Part shown: piece after piece, positions 1 to 7,980 of the stretch
How positions within the stretch are numbered: the stretch's first letter is position 1
Layout: each line of letters begins with the position of its first letter
Assembly: GCA_025937755.1 (NCBI GenBank)
Contig: JAICQR010000005.1
Coordinates: 1 to 50,899, forward strand
Direction of reading: 5' to 3'
Source of the DNA: Gemmatimonadales bacterium
GTDB lineage: Bacteria; Gemmatimonadota; Gemmatimonadetes; Gemmatimonadales; GWC2-71-9
Length of the DNA stretch: 50,899 nt
The notes under the pieces: generated by a model
What the model saw: only the letters and a program-made list of their open reading frames with translations
Databases searched by the model: none
What the model was told of the DNA's origin: nothing
Made by a program: the position numbers and the translations under genes

Positions 1-34
1 CACTTCCCACTTCCCACTTCCCACTTCCCACTTC
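1..34. repeat. Tandem 7-bp repeat (ACTTCCC), locus 1
   Basis: Four complete heads-to-tail copies of ACTTCCC plus partial copies run from the window edge, so the array may continue beyond it. It ends one base before the TGA stop (36-38) of the leftward gene. Read in that gene's direction it gives GGG runs separated by AAGT, four runs in all, the pattern of a G-quadruplex with 4-base loops. The same unit recurs at 15973-16020 and 32941-33003, again directly after leftward stop codons. Confidence 0.9.
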
Positions 35-35
35 T

Positions 36-389
36 TCAGGCTTTCAGGAACATTCGCACTGCTACCACCACCAGGAACACCGCAAACAGCTTCTGCATGA
101 TCGCCGGCGGCGACGCCAGCGCCAGCCTGGCGCCGAACCATGCCCCGACGAAGAGGCCCGCCGCCACCAGCAGCCCGCTTTTCACTTCGATGTGCCCCGC
201 CTGCCAGTATGCCACTGCACCGAGCAGCCCGACCGGCAGCAGCAACGCCATCAGTGAGGTACCGGTGGCGGTCTTGATCGGCAGCCCACCGAAATACATC
301 AGCGCCGGCACGATCAGGATGCCGCCACCAATACCGAAGAGACCTGCCAGGACTCCGGCCGCGAGGCCGATAGCGATGAACGTCAGCAT
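36..389 (-). CDS. TauE/SafE (TSUP)-family membrane protein, half-length
   Basis: A 117-residue, strongly hydrophobic protein with about four membrane helices. Residues 15-30 carry the GLFGIGGGILIVPAL signature that opens TSUP-family domains, followed by the family-typical TATGTSL segment. TSUP proteins move sulfur-containing or organic anions across the inner membrane and usually have two such repeats in about 250 residues; this protein has only one, so it would need to dimerise to form a full carrier. The ATG at 389 has a GGAG about 13 bases upstream. The stop is followed at once by the 7-bp repeat. The family is clear; the substrate is unknown. Confidence 0.8.
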   Translation of the reverse strand: MLTFIAIGLAAGVLAGLFGIGGGILIVPALMYFGGLPIKTATGTSLMALLLPVGLLGAVAYWQAGHIEVKSGLLVAAGLFVGAWFGARLALASPPAIMQKLFAVFLVVVAVRMFLKA

Positions 390-481
390 CGGGTGCCGCT
401 CCAGGGCGATGAGTGGTTGACATCAAGCTACAAGCTCCGGCCTGCACTTGCCTTGGCGGCAGCTTCCGCCATGCTTCGGGC

Positions 482-1402
482 ATGTACGATTGCGTAATCG
501 TGGGGGGAGGCCCCGCCGGGCTGAGTGCCGCGCTGATGCTGGGCCGGGCGCGCAGGAATACCCTGGTGCTGGACGCTGGCGCGCCGCGCAATGCGGCATC
601 GCACGCACTGCATGGATTCCTCACGCGGGATGGCATCAGCCCCGCCGAGTTCCTGGCCGTCGCGCGCCGCGAGCTGGAGCGGTACGAGACCGTGACTCTC
701 CGCAATGCGCGAGTGGAGTCGGTTGACCCAATCGAGGGTGGATTCCGGATTCAGCTCACGGGCGGCCCTGCCATCGAGGCGCAGACAGTGGTGCTGGCGA
801 CGGGAGTGGTGGACGACCTGCCCGCGTTGCCGGGCCTGGAAGACTGCTACGGCACGAGCGCTCATCATTGCCCCTACTGTGACGGCTGGGAGCATCGCGA
901 CAAGCCGATCGCGGTGCACGGTCATGGCGACACGGCCGCTGACTATGCCCTCCGGCTGCTTCGCTGGAGCGCGACAATCACGCTGTGCAGCAACGGCCCG
1001 GCCAGGTTGGGCCCGGAGTCCGCTGCCGCATTGACGCGCCATGGCATCGTAGTACGCGAGGAGGAGATCCGTCGCCTGGATGTCGTCGGTGGAAGGTTGC
1101 AGCGAGTGGTGCTGGATCAGGGCGACCCGGTCGAGGCCGAGGCGCTCTTTCTGTGTCTCGGCCACGAGCTGCGCTCGGACATCCTTGCCGCGCTCGGTGT
1201 CACATTGATGGAGAGCGGTGTTGCCGATGCGGCGCGAAGCGGCGCCACCAACGTCGACGGCGTCTTTGCCATCGGCGACGCGTCGCGCGACCCACAGTTC
1301 GTGGTGACCGCCGCGGCCGAGGGTGCCGCGGCGGCGGTGGCCATCAACGAACGGCTGACCCGGGCCGCGCTGGATGGCGGGCGCTCACCCCATCCGGGCT
1401 AG
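482..1402 (+). CDS. Thioredoxin-reductase-like NAD(P)/FAD-dependent disulfide oxidoreductase
   Basis: A 306-residue cytosolic flavoprotein of thioredoxin-reductase size. The N-terminus has the FAD-binding GGGPAG motif, the middle has the redox pair CPYC followed by DGWE, then a pyridine-nucleotide loop (GHGDTA), and the C-terminus has the FAD-contacting GVFAIGDA. CPYC instead of the CATC of classical TrxB suggests a relative of the GliT/HlmI-type dithiol oxidases or an alternative TrxR, so the thiol substrate is uncertain. ATG 482 is chosen because it immediately precedes the FAD fold; the in-frame start at 413 would add a non-conserved leader. Its TAG stop shares a CTAG with the stop of the convergent receptor gene. 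Confidence 0.85.
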   Translation: MYDCVIVGGGPAGLSAALMLGRARRNTLVLDAGAPRNAASHALHGFLTRDGISPAEFLAVARRELERYETVTLRNARVESVDPIEGGFRIQLTGGPAIEAQTVVLATGVVDDLPALPGLEDCYGTSAHHCPYCDGWEHRDKPIAVHGHGDTAADYALRLLRWSATITLCSNGPARLGPESAAALTRHGIVVREEEIRRLDVVGGRLQRVVLDQGDPVEAEALFLCLGHELRSDILAALGVTLMESGVADAARSGATNVDGVFAIGDASRDPQFVVTAAAEGAAAAVAINERLTRAALDGGRSPHPG

Positions 1403-4176
1403 AAGCGGATCTCCATGCCCACCCGCACCAGCCGTGGCTCGCCAAAGGCGAAGAGCGGCTGGGTGAAGTCCCGCGCAGCCAGTTCATAGAGCGGCATCAG
1501 CTCGTCCTCACCGGCGACATACCCGTCCTGGTTGGTGTCCGCCCAGCGACGGTAGCGCGGCGACTCATAGGGAATGGCCTGCGAGTTCGCTGCGTACGCC
1601 GCTTCAGCCATGGCTTCAATGATGTCCTCGGGAGCCTCGGGCGTACCCGAGTCCCGGCGCACTGATACCACGTTGCGCCTGCCCAGCAGGTTGCGGGCAT
1701 CGATATAGATCCCGGCATCCACCCCGCCGAACGAAATCGGGCGCCGCAACAACAAGTCGAACGTGTTGCTGGCGGGCAACCGGGCGCCGTTGACATCGCC
1801 GATGAGGGTGTCGATGCCAGGTGCGCGCCGGGTGAATGGAAGGCCCGACGACACCCGGGCGATCAGCGCCGCCTCGAAGCCGGCGAAGGGCTGGATGCCG
1901 GCCACCATCGGACCGGCGGAGTCGGCGACCTGCCCCTGCAGGATGACCACCAGACCATGCCGCCGGTCATAGTCGAGCGGAAACTCGATCCGGGGCGGGA
2001 TGATGGTATCGTGGGTCAGGGTGTCGATCCGGATCGCCCGGCGCAGCAGGAATGCATTGCTGCTGGACGCCGTCGCCTGCTGCAGCGTGTAGGACGCGCG
2101 TACGGCCCACCCGTCTCGCATTTCGCGCTCCAGCTGCACTTCCAGCCCCTTCACGGTTCCGAAGTCGGAATTGCCGAAGAACGACGAGTCGGGATTGGCG
2201 CCCAGCGGGACGGTGGCCACGAGGCCCTTCAACCGCTTGAGGTAGACGCCGGTACGGAGCGCCACCCCCGGCCTGGGCCGGGCCCGCACACTGAGTTCGT
2301 ACTGCCAGGAATCCTCGAACCCCAGGTTGGGATTGCCCCGGCGGAACCGCCCGGTGCGCAGCGTGTCGTCGAAAGCCGCGTCCACCAGGTACTGGTAGTC
2401 GGGTGGCTGGCTGAACCGTCCAATGCTGGCGACGACGGTGGCGCCACTGAGCATCGTGGACGCTGCGAATCGGGGATTGAGCCGGGTCTTCGCGCCCGCT
2501 TCCTCATCGGCGATATCGGCCCTGGGATCGAAGCGGTCCATTCGAAGACCGGCCGTGAAACCCAGCTCTGCCAGCCGGAACTGTCCCTCGACATACCCCG
2601 CCATCGCCAGCGGCGAGAAGTTCGACGCGGTTGCGCCCGGGACCGTATCGCCCACCGGCAGGAAACCGAGGGCTCGCTGGAAGGTGCGGACATCCTGCGA
2701 GACCACTTCGCCGCCGACGTACAGGTCACCACCGGTGCCGGCGGGGAAGGTGAGGTCGAGCTGGGTGCGAAGCTCGCGGAACCGGTTCCACGCGAGTTCG
2801 CCGCGGGAACCGCCGCCCAGGAAGAACGCCGGCACGCCCCAGGGCGACCGGGCGGTCAGGCCCGGCACCGTCAGTCCAGCGAGCGGCGCAGCGGCACCGT
2901 CGGTGTCCTGAGCACGTGCGAGCTCCTCCCCCACGACTTCGAACCTCGATCCCGTAAACGCTCCGAAACTGAAATCCCGTTGCTCGGTGAGCGTGCCCCG
3001 CACGAACTCGCGATTGAACAGCGCGACCCGGAGGTCAGCTACCAGCGGAAAGCCGGCATCGGGTCCCGATGCGTGCTGCAGATGGGCGCTGGCGAGCGTG
3101 CCGGCGGTCCGCCGAGCGGGCCCGAAGTCGGCATCGTACTTGAACACAGGATCGTACAGCAGCCGTTGATCGATGGACCGCAGGCCGAAAAGCCGCAGCG
3201 TCTGGCTGCTCCCGAAGGGAATCGTGAGCTTGCCGGCGAAGTTGTACTGTTCGCCACTGTTGTGGGGCAGCATCCACGGTTGCTCGAACCGCGGGTCGAG
3301 TTCGCTCAGCGGTGCCGGAGCATTGACCGGATCGGCATCGAGGCGGGCCGAGAGGTCGAGCGCCGCGACTGCCTTGATGCCGCCAGCGATCGGGCCGTCC
3401 GCCTCGAAGACGGCTCGGTCCAGACCGTAGTCCCAGCCATTGCCGAAGGGGCGGTCGGTCTCGTACCCCAGCCGGCCAGACCAGGAATCGCCGCCGTCCT
3501 TGGTCACCACGTTGATCAATCCGGACACGGCCTGCCCGTAGCGCGCCGAGAATCCATTGGTCACCAGCGATGCTTCGGTGAGCATGTCGGGCGGGATGAC
3601 CAGGCCGAGTGCCCCGGTGCTGGCATCCAGCTGGTTCTTGACTCCCAGCCCGTCAAAAATGAACGACTCCTGTCCCAGGCGGCCGCCCCGATAGCTCTCG
3701 CCGACGGTGCCAGCGGACAGGGCCAGCGCCTCCTCCAGGGAACTGACAGGCAGCCGGCGGAAATCGTCGGCCGTGATGACCTGTTCGGACGCGGTGGCCA
3801 GCGGGTCGAGCACCGGATCGGCGCTTTCCACGACCAGCTCCTCCAGCTGCACCGCCCGAGGCTGGAGCCGGAAATCAGCAATGCTGGTTGATCCGGCCTG
3901 GACCACCACACCGTCGCGTCGCACCGGACCGAATCCGAGGGCACGGGTCAGCAGCAGGTAGGTGCCGGCCCGGACTTCCCGGATGCGATACCCACCGGCG
4001 CTGTCGGTGATCGCGCCGCGCCGGCCGTTCTCCAGCAGCACGGTGGCGCCGGCGATCGGTGCGCCGGTCGTGTCGGTGACGCGGCCGGCAATGGCGCCGG
4101 CGGCCTGCGCGGCAAGCGAGGCCGGCAGCAGAGCCAGCGCGGCGACGGCGAAGATCAGTCGAAGGTGATGAGCCAC
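1399..4176 (-). CDS. TonB-dependent outer-membrane receptor with N-terminal carboxypeptidase-regulatory-like domain
   Basis: A 925-residue protein with a signal peptide (residues 1-23, ending LAAQ). A beta-sandwich regulatory-like domain follows at about 27-105 (GAIAGRVTDTTGAPIAGA), then a plug at about 130-240 and a long beta-barrel ending in the aromatic terminus VGMEIRF. It should bind a ligand at the cell surface and import it using TonB energy; the ligand is unknown. Near residue 880 there is a DTNQDGY calcium-loop-like motif. The start is GTG at 4176, lying 22 bases inside the 3' end of the upstream propeller lipoprotein, which implies translational coupling. It is the last gene of a three-gene operon. 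Confidence 0.9.
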   Translation of the reverse strand: MAHHLRLIFAVAALALLPASLAAQAAGAIAGRVTDTTGAPIAGATVLLENGRRGAITDSAGGYRIREVRAGTYLLLTRALGFGPVRRDGVVVQAGSTSIADFRLQPRAVQLEELVVESADPVLDPLATASEQVITADDFRRLPVSSLEEALALSAGTVGESYRGGRLGQESFIFDGLGVKNQLDASTGALGLVIPPDMLTEASLVTNGFSARYGQAVSGLINVVTKDGGDSWSGRLGYETDRPFGNGWDYGLDRAVFEADGPIAGGIKAVAALDLSARLDADPVNAPAPLSELDPRFEQPWMLPHNSGEQYNFAGKLTIPFGSSQTLRLFGLRSIDQRLLYDPVFKYDADFGPARRTAGTLASAHLQHASGPDAGFPLVADLRVALFNREFVRGTLTEQRDFSFGAFTGSRFEVVGEELARAQDTDGAAAPLAGLTVPGLTARSPWGVPAFFLGGGSRGELAWNRFRELRTQLDLTFPAGTGGDLYVGGEVVSQDVRTFQRALGFLPVGDTVPGATASNFSPLAMAGYVEGQFRLAELGFTAGLRMDRFDPRADIADEEAGAKTRLNPRFAASTMLSGATVVASIGRFSQPPDYQYLVDAAFDDTLRTGRFRRGNPNLGFEDSWQYELSVRARPRPGVALRTGVYLKRLKGLVATVPLGANPDSSFFGNSDFGTVKGLEVQLEREMRDGWAVRASYTLQQATASSSNAFLLRRAIRIDTLTHDTIIPPRIEFPLDYDRRHGLVVILQGQVADSAGPMVAGIQPFAGFEAALIARVSSGLPFTRRAPGIDTLIGDVNGARLPASNTFDLLLRRPISFGGVDAGIYIDARNLLGRRNVVSVRRDSGTPEAPEDIIEAMAEAAYAANSQAIPYESPRYRRWADTNQDGYVAGEDELMPLYELAARDFTQPLFAFGEPRLVRVGMEIRF

Positions 4177-5285
4177 AGGTCACCGCGGTGGTTGAGGGCG
4201 TTGTACTCGGAAACCGGACCGACGTGCACCGGAGCGAAGGGAGAGGCTTCAACGACGAGGCGCGAGCCATCAGGAGCGAGCGCGGGGCGGTGGAACAGCG
4301 TTTCCTCGAAGGTGAATACCTGTGTTGCGCCAGTCTCGAGTTCCACCACATGGAGGTCGCCACCTTCGTCGCGCTGGACGAACTGCTGGTGCGCATCCTC
4401 GAACTGGTAGAGCACGCTTCGCCCGACGATGGCCACGAGTCTGCCGCCGGCGACCTGCGCCTCGCGCGCGATGCCGGCCGGGCCGAAATCCCACAGCACA
4501 GTCCGGGTGCCTGTAGCCAGCTCGACCCGATAAACCTTCGAGTCGCCGCCGAACGTTGCGATGATGGTGCCGGGCTCGTCGCCGGCCGCAACTGACGACG
4601 CTGCGTCGGTGGCCGGCACCACGGCCAGCGTCGCGGCGTCACCGCTGACGGAGCCGTGCACGATCTCCAGACCAGTGGCGAACGTATCGGGGAAGAAGGT
4701 CGAACCCTGATACCAGAGGTACTGGGCCAGGTACACAAAGTGGTCGTCGTCCAGCCACGCAGGCGACGCAACGAAGTGGTGGGTCTTCCCACTGCTGGCG
4801 AAGTAGGGCACTGGAGTCAGGACTGTGGCCGGCACCGGGGCGTCCAGCGTCGCGAGGGCCAGCTCCATCCGCGGGCTCTTCTGGTTGCCGATCCGGCTCA
4901 CCGCCCGCAGGTAGAGCAGGCGGCCACCCGGACTCACCACCGGCGACTGAAAGACATCAGTGCTGTCCTGATGCCCGGGGCGTCGCTCGCAGATCGTGCG
5001 CGAAACGGTCCCTCCCGAGGCCGGCATGACCAGCATGCACCGATCGTGGTCGGCAGGGCCCTCCAGGTCCTCGCTGGAGTAGAGGAACGCCGAGCCGTCA
5101 GGCAACCAGCTCGCCGTGCGGTCGTCTGCACCACTGAACGTGAGTCGTGCAGGAATGCCCGGCGCCAATGGCCCCGGCTCGCTCGGCACTTCCGGTGTGA
5201 AGGGAGCGCCATGGTCGCACGCGGCGAGCAGCAGCAGCCACGCGAGAATGGGCCCGAGCCGGATTACGGAATGTTGATGCGCCAC
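4155..5285 (-). CDS. Beta-propeller lipoprotein (TolB/PD40-like), paralogue A
   Basis: A 376-residue lipoprotein: a hydrophobic signal ends in a LLAAC lipobox with the lipidated cysteine at residue 23. The remainder shows repeated blade-like segments such as ASWLPDGSAFLYSS, SPVVSPGGRLLYL and PALAPDGSRLVVE, typical of WD40/PD40 or TolB-type propellers. No enzymatic motif is seen. It is paralogous to the gene just upstream: both have similar openings (PGIPARLTF against PGEVVRLTY) and both end in a LWxI strand. Start GTG 5285 overlaps that gene by 22 bases, and its own 3' end overlaps the receptor by 22 bases. Inference: a periplasmic or surface accessory protein of the receptor. Confidence 0.82.
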   Translation of the reverse strand: MAHQHSVIRLGPILAWLLLLAACDHGAPFTPEVPSEPGPLAPGIPARLTFSGADDRTASWLPDGSAFLYSSEDLEGPADHDRCMLVMPASGGTVSRTICERRPGHQDSTDVFQSPVVSPGGRLLYLRAVSRIGNQKSPRMELALATLDAPVPATVLTPVPYFASSGKTHHFVASPAWLDDDHFVYLAQYLWYQGSTFFPDTFATGLEIVHGSVSGDAATLAVVPATDAASSVAAGDEPGTIIATFGGDSKVYRVELATGTRTVLWDFGPAGIAREAQVAGGRLVAIVGRSVLYQFEDAHQQFVQRDEGGDLHVVELETGATQVFTFEETLFHRPALAPDGSRLVVEASPFAPVHVGPVSEYNALNHRGDLWLITFD

Positions 5286-6316
5286 AGGCTCTCTCCCTGT
5301 GAGATGAAGCCCCCCAACGCGACGACGTGACGCCCATCGGGACTCAGCGCGGGATCGTGAAAGAACATGTCGGGAGGGCTGACGACGGCCACAGTGCCGG
5401 AAGCCAGGTCGAGAATCGCCACGGCGCCCGCGCCGGGCTGGACTTGCATCACGCCGATATCGTCGGCCGCAACCGACTGGGTTCCGCCCAGGATGACCGC
5501 CACCTTTCCTGCCCGGTAATCGGCACCCCGTACCATGCTCCCCGGTCCGAAATCGTGCACAGCCACCGAGTCGCCGGCGGCGGAAATCCGCCAGAGCTGG
5601 TCGCTGGCGGGATAGGTCACGAACAGTCCCCCGGCGCCGTCGGGTGTGATCGACGTCGCGAGATAGGTCCCCGTCACCGCCGTAGCGCCTCCCCCCGCGC
5701 CCGGCGGCAGCCGCACTGCACCATACGGAATGCGCACCAGTTCATCGCACGGCAATCCAGCGCAAAGCTTTTCCCATACTTCGTCGGTCCAGGCGAGGAA
5801 TGCCAGCGATCCATCGGGCTGCCACGCGAAGTCGGTCGCGTTCTGGAAAACCCGGCCATTCAGCGAGAAGGGCAGCGACGAGACATCGGTCGCAGTGAAG
5901 GGAAGGGCGAGGGGGCCGGTCCGGATGACGCCGAAGGTCGACCCACCCAGCCGCTGATGCCGGTACGTGACCGCGATGGTCCCGTTGTCCGCGACCGCGG
6001 GGTTTCCGAAGGTTTCCAGCGAGTCGGCCTGCTGGTGGCTCGACGAACAGAAACCGCCGCGATGCGTGCCGCCGCCCGCCGGAAGCAGATAGAGGCAGAT
6101 ATCGCCAACGCGCTGGTCCGGGTCATTCTGGGCGAGGACCAGTGTGTCACCGGCCGGCAGCCAGCCAGCCGCGGAGACACCCTGGCCATAGGTCAGGCGA
6201 ACCACCTCGCCGGGGGCGAACGGGACCTCCTGCACCGGATCTGCTACCGCAAACGGCTCGGCGTGGCTGCAGCCGAGCACCAGGAGGGCAAGCATGACAG
6301 GTCCGCCGTGCGTCAT
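5264..6316 (-). CDS. Beta-propeller lipoprotein (TolB/PD40-like), paralogue B
   Basis: A 350-residue lipoprotein; the chosen ATG (6316) puts the lipobox LVLGC in place, with the lipidated cysteine at residue 16. A start further upstream would push the signal sequence too far in. Blade-like repeats (SAAGWLPAGDTLVLAQ, DFAWQPDGSLAFLAW, DPALSPDGRHVVALG) indicate a propeller fold. Four cysteines in the mature part (near CLYLL, GGFCSS, LCAGLPC) could form disulfides in the envelope. It is the first gene of the operon with its paralogue and the TonB-dependent receptor, and the gene order suggests that all three work on the same ligand. Function beyond that is unknown. Confidence 0.8.
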   Translation of the reverse strand: MTHGGPVMLALLVLGCSHAEPFAVADPVQEVPFAPGEVVRLTYGQGVSAAGWLPAGDTLVLAQNDPDQRVGDICLYLLPAGGGTHRGGFCSSSHQQADSLETFGNPAVADNGTIAVTYRHQRLGGSTFGVIRTGPLALPFTATDVSSLPFSLNGRVFQNATDFAWQPDGSLAFLAWTDEVWEKLCAGLPCDELVRIPYGAVRLPPGAGGGATAVTGTYLATSITPDGAGGLFVTYPASDQLWRISAAGDSVAVHDFGPGSMVRGADYRAGKVAVILGGTQSVAADDIGVMQVQPGAGAVAILDLASGTVAVVSPPDMFFHDPALSPDGRHVVALGGFISQGESLWRINIP

Positions 6317-6369
6317 GAGGCATCCGCGCGTAGGGGAGGCAATGTGCTGGGAGACGCAGAGCGGGTTTG

Positions 6370-6383
6370 GCAGTGCACACTGC
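6370..6383. promoter_or_regulatory. Perfect 14-bp palindrome in the divergent lipoprotein/mscL spacer
   Basis: GCAGTGCACACTGC has 6-base arms around a CA centre and lies in the 161-bp spacer between the leftward lipoprotein/receptor operon (start 6316) and rightward mscL (start 6478). Position and symmetry fit an operator for a dimeric regulator, but no second copy was found, so function is a guess. Confidence 0.3.
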
Positions 6384-6477
6384 ACCGCGGTGGCGAGGCG
6401 CTCGGCTGGCGCGTAATATGGGGCGAGCAGGCGCCGGGCGTTATCGTCCGGCGCTCCCCCCGAACCGCGAGGCGCCA

Positions 6478-6918
6478 GTGTTCAAGGAATTCAAGACCTT
6501 CATCATGCGCGGGAACGTGGTCGATATGGCTGTCGGCATCATCATCGGCGGCGCGTTCGGCACCATCGTCAAGTCGCTGGTGGACGACGTGATCATGCCG
6601 CCGGTGGGGCTGGCGCTCGGCGGAGTCGAGTTTGGCGACAAGTTCGTGCTCCTCAAGGAGGGCACCACCGCGCCGGCGCCGTACGCCACACTGGCCGACG
6701 CCCAGGCGGCCGGCGCTGTGACGCTCAACTGGGGCCTGTTCATCAATGCCATCGTGGCCTTCCTGATCATCGCCTTCTGCGTGTTCCTCCTGGTGCGCGC
6801 GGTCAACAAGATCATGCCGCCGCCGGTGGTCGCGGTGACGACCAAGGACTGCCCCTACTGCGCCATGCCCATTCCGGTGGCGGCCAGGAAGTGTCCCCAT
6901 TGCGCGTCGGCGCTCTGA
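6478..6918 (+). CDS. mscL: Large-conductance mechanosensitive channel with C-terminal zinc ribbon
   Basis: A 146-residue inner-membrane channel that opens under membrane tension to release solutes on osmotic downshock. The N-terminus FKEFKTFIMRGNVVDMAVG and first helix are classic MscL, a periplasmic loop follows, and TM2 lies at about residues 80-106 (NWGLFINAIVAFLIIAFCVF). In place of the usual charged C-terminal helix bundle it ends with two CxxC pairs (C125/C128 and C139/C142), a short zinc-ribbon. The start is taken as GTG 6478, which places the conserved FKEF directly at the N-terminus; longer starts add unrelated residues. Its stop lies 5 bases before the first ACTTT-N7-AAAGT palindrome. 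Confidence 0.93.
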   Translation: MFKEFKTFIMRGNVVDMAVGIIIGGAFGTIVKSLVDDVIMPPVGLALGGVEFGDKFVLLKEGTTAPAPYATLADAQAAGAVTLNWGLFINAIVAFLIIAFCVFLLVRAVNKIMPPPVVAVTTKDCPYCAMPIPVAARKCPHCASAL

Positions 6919-6923
6919 GATGT

Positions 6924-6940
6924 ACTTTATGTTGCAAAGT
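6924..6940. promoter_or_regulatory. Palindromic operator-like box 1 (ACTTT-N7-AAAGT)
   Basis: ACTTTATGTTGCAAAGT, with perfect 5-base arms, sits 16 bases before the ATG of the membrane-protein/winged-helix operon. It matches the box at 7964-7980 at 16 of 17 bases; only the central base differs. It is AT-rich against a GC-rich background. A dimeric winged-helix protein, most simply the one encoded at 7543-7944, is the inferred binder, giving autoregulation. Confidence 0.7.
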
Positions 6941-6956
6941 GCCTGACCGCAGCGCT

Positions 6957-7553
6957 ATGCCCTCGCGCTCTTCCCAGCCGGCTGCCCTGTCGGACCGGGC
7001 CATCGAGAATCTGTCGTTCATCCGCTCCACCATGGAGCGGGCGACTGAATTCACTGCCGTCCCGGGCTGGGGCGGGATGGCGATGGGGCTGTCGGCGGTC
7101 GTGGCGGCCATCCTCGCTGCCACGCAGCCCGACCGCTCGGCATGGCTGGCAGTCTGGCTCACTGAAGGGGCACTCGGGGCGGTGCTTGGTATCGCGGGCA
7201 TCGTGTGGAAGGCGCGCCGAACCGGACTGCCGCTCACCAGCCGCCCTGCACGGCGATTCCTGCTGAGCTTCGCGCCGCCGCTCGCAGTCGGCGCTGCGCT
7301 CACGGCCGTGCTCTGGCGTGGCGGACTCGCGGCGCATCTGCCGGGACTCTGGCTGCTCTCGTATGGGGCGGCGGTCGTTACCGGCGGCGCGTTCTCGGTG
7401 CGGGTCGTGCCGGTGATGGGGCTCGGGTTCATGGCGCTGGGCCTGGTCGCGCTGGCGGTTTCGCCCGAATGGGGCAACGTCCTGCTCGCGATCGGATTCG
7501 GTGGGTTGCACTTGGCGTTCGGCTGGGTCATTGCAAGGAGGCATGGTGGCTAG
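6957..7553 (+). CDS. Six-helix membrane protein paired with a winged-helix regulator
   Basis: A 198-residue protein of unknown function. A short cytosolic N-terminal helix (residues 10-27, ALSDRAIENLSFIRSTMERA) is followed by about six hydrophobic segments and a charged tail ending ARRHGG. No transporter or enzyme motif is recognisable. ATG 6957 is taken as the start because it follows operator box 1 and leaves the conserved-looking N-terminal helix intact; the Shine-Dalgarno is weak. The gene overlaps the downstream winged-helix gene by 11 bases, so the two are coupled. Inference: a membrane sensor or effector whose level is set by its partner regulator. The pairing is seen; the role is not. 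Confidence 0.75.
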   Translation: MPSRSSQPAALSDRAIENLSFIRSTMERATEFTAVPGWGGMAMGLSAVVAAILAATQPDRSAWLAVWLTEGALGAVLGIAGIVWKARRTGLPLTSRPARRFLLSFAPPLAVGAALTAVLWRGGLAAHLPGLWLLSYGAAVVTGGAFSVRVVPVMGLGFMALGLVALAVSPEWGNVLLAIGFGGLHLAFGWVIARRHGG

Positions 7554-7944
7554 AGGTGGAGCAGCGCGAAAGCGGGACGCTGCCGCGACGCCCGACAGTG
7601 CGGGCCGCCCGGCGAAGCTGGCTGGTGTGGCGGGGAGCGCTGGCGCGCACGCCGCAGGTCTCGATCGCGTCATCCACGAGCGCATGCGGCTGGCCATCGT
7701 GAGTGCACTCGCCGTCAACCCGAAGCTGTCATTCACCGAGCTCAAGCGATTGGTCGACACCTCGGACGGCAACCTCAGCGTCCACGCCCGGAAGCTCGAG
7801 GATGCCGGCTACATCACCAGCGACAAGGGCTTCGAGGATCGGGTGCCCCGCACCGAGTACACGCTTACCCGTCAGGGGCGTGCGGCCCTGGACCGCTACC
7901 TCGGGCACATGGAGGCGCTGATCCGCGCTACCCGCCAGGGATAA
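7543..7944 (+). CDS. Winged-helix transcriptional regulator (HTH_34/PadR-MarR-like)
   Basis: A 133-residue DNA-binding protein. After a basic, low-complexity N-terminus of about 40 residues comes a compact winged helix: ERMRLAIVSALAVNP (helix 1), LSFTELKRLVDTSDGNLSVH (helix-turn-helix), LEDAGYI (recognition-helix end), then the wing DRVPRTEYTLTRQGR and a dimerisation helix. This matches the single-domain HTH_34 type. It is translationally coupled to the upstream six-helix protein and lies between the two ACTTT-N7-AAAGT palindromes, so it is the obvious candidate to bind both and to control its own operon and uppS. No ligand-binding domain is present; signal input may come through the membrane partner. 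Regulation is inferred. Confidence 0.88.
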   Translation: MVARGGAARKRDAAATPDSAGRPAKLAGVAGSAGAHAAGLDRVIHERMRLAIVSALAVNPKLSFTELKRLVDTSDGNLSVHARKLEDAGYITSDKGFEDRVPRTEYTLTRQGRAALDRYLGHMEALIRATRQG

Positions 7945-7963
7945 CGCTTTTTTTTGGAGTCTG

Positions 7964-7980
7964 ACTTTATGATGCAAAGT
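7964..7980. promoter_or_regulatory. Palindromic operator-like box 2 covering the uppS start codon
   Basis: ACTTTATGATGCAAAGT is 16/17 identical to the box at 6924-6940. It contains the tandem ATGATG start of uppS and begins 5 bases after a GGAG Shine-Dalgarno (7956-7959). A protein bound here could block transcription elongation or mask initiation. A run of nine T residues at 7948-7956 precedes it, possibly an A/T-rich upstream element. Confidence 0.7.

Noticed and set aside
1957-3891. 644-codon open frame on the + strand
   Set aside because: Lies antisense to the TonB receptor; composition is typical of GC-rich shadow frames and it has no family motif.
6367-6477. Longer start for mscL
   Set aside because: Adds unrelated basic sequence and overlaps the palindrome; MscL proteins begin near FKEF.
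7954-7968. TTG start for uppS
   Set aside because: Would use the Shine-Dalgarno as coding sequence; ATG 7969 has proper spacing.
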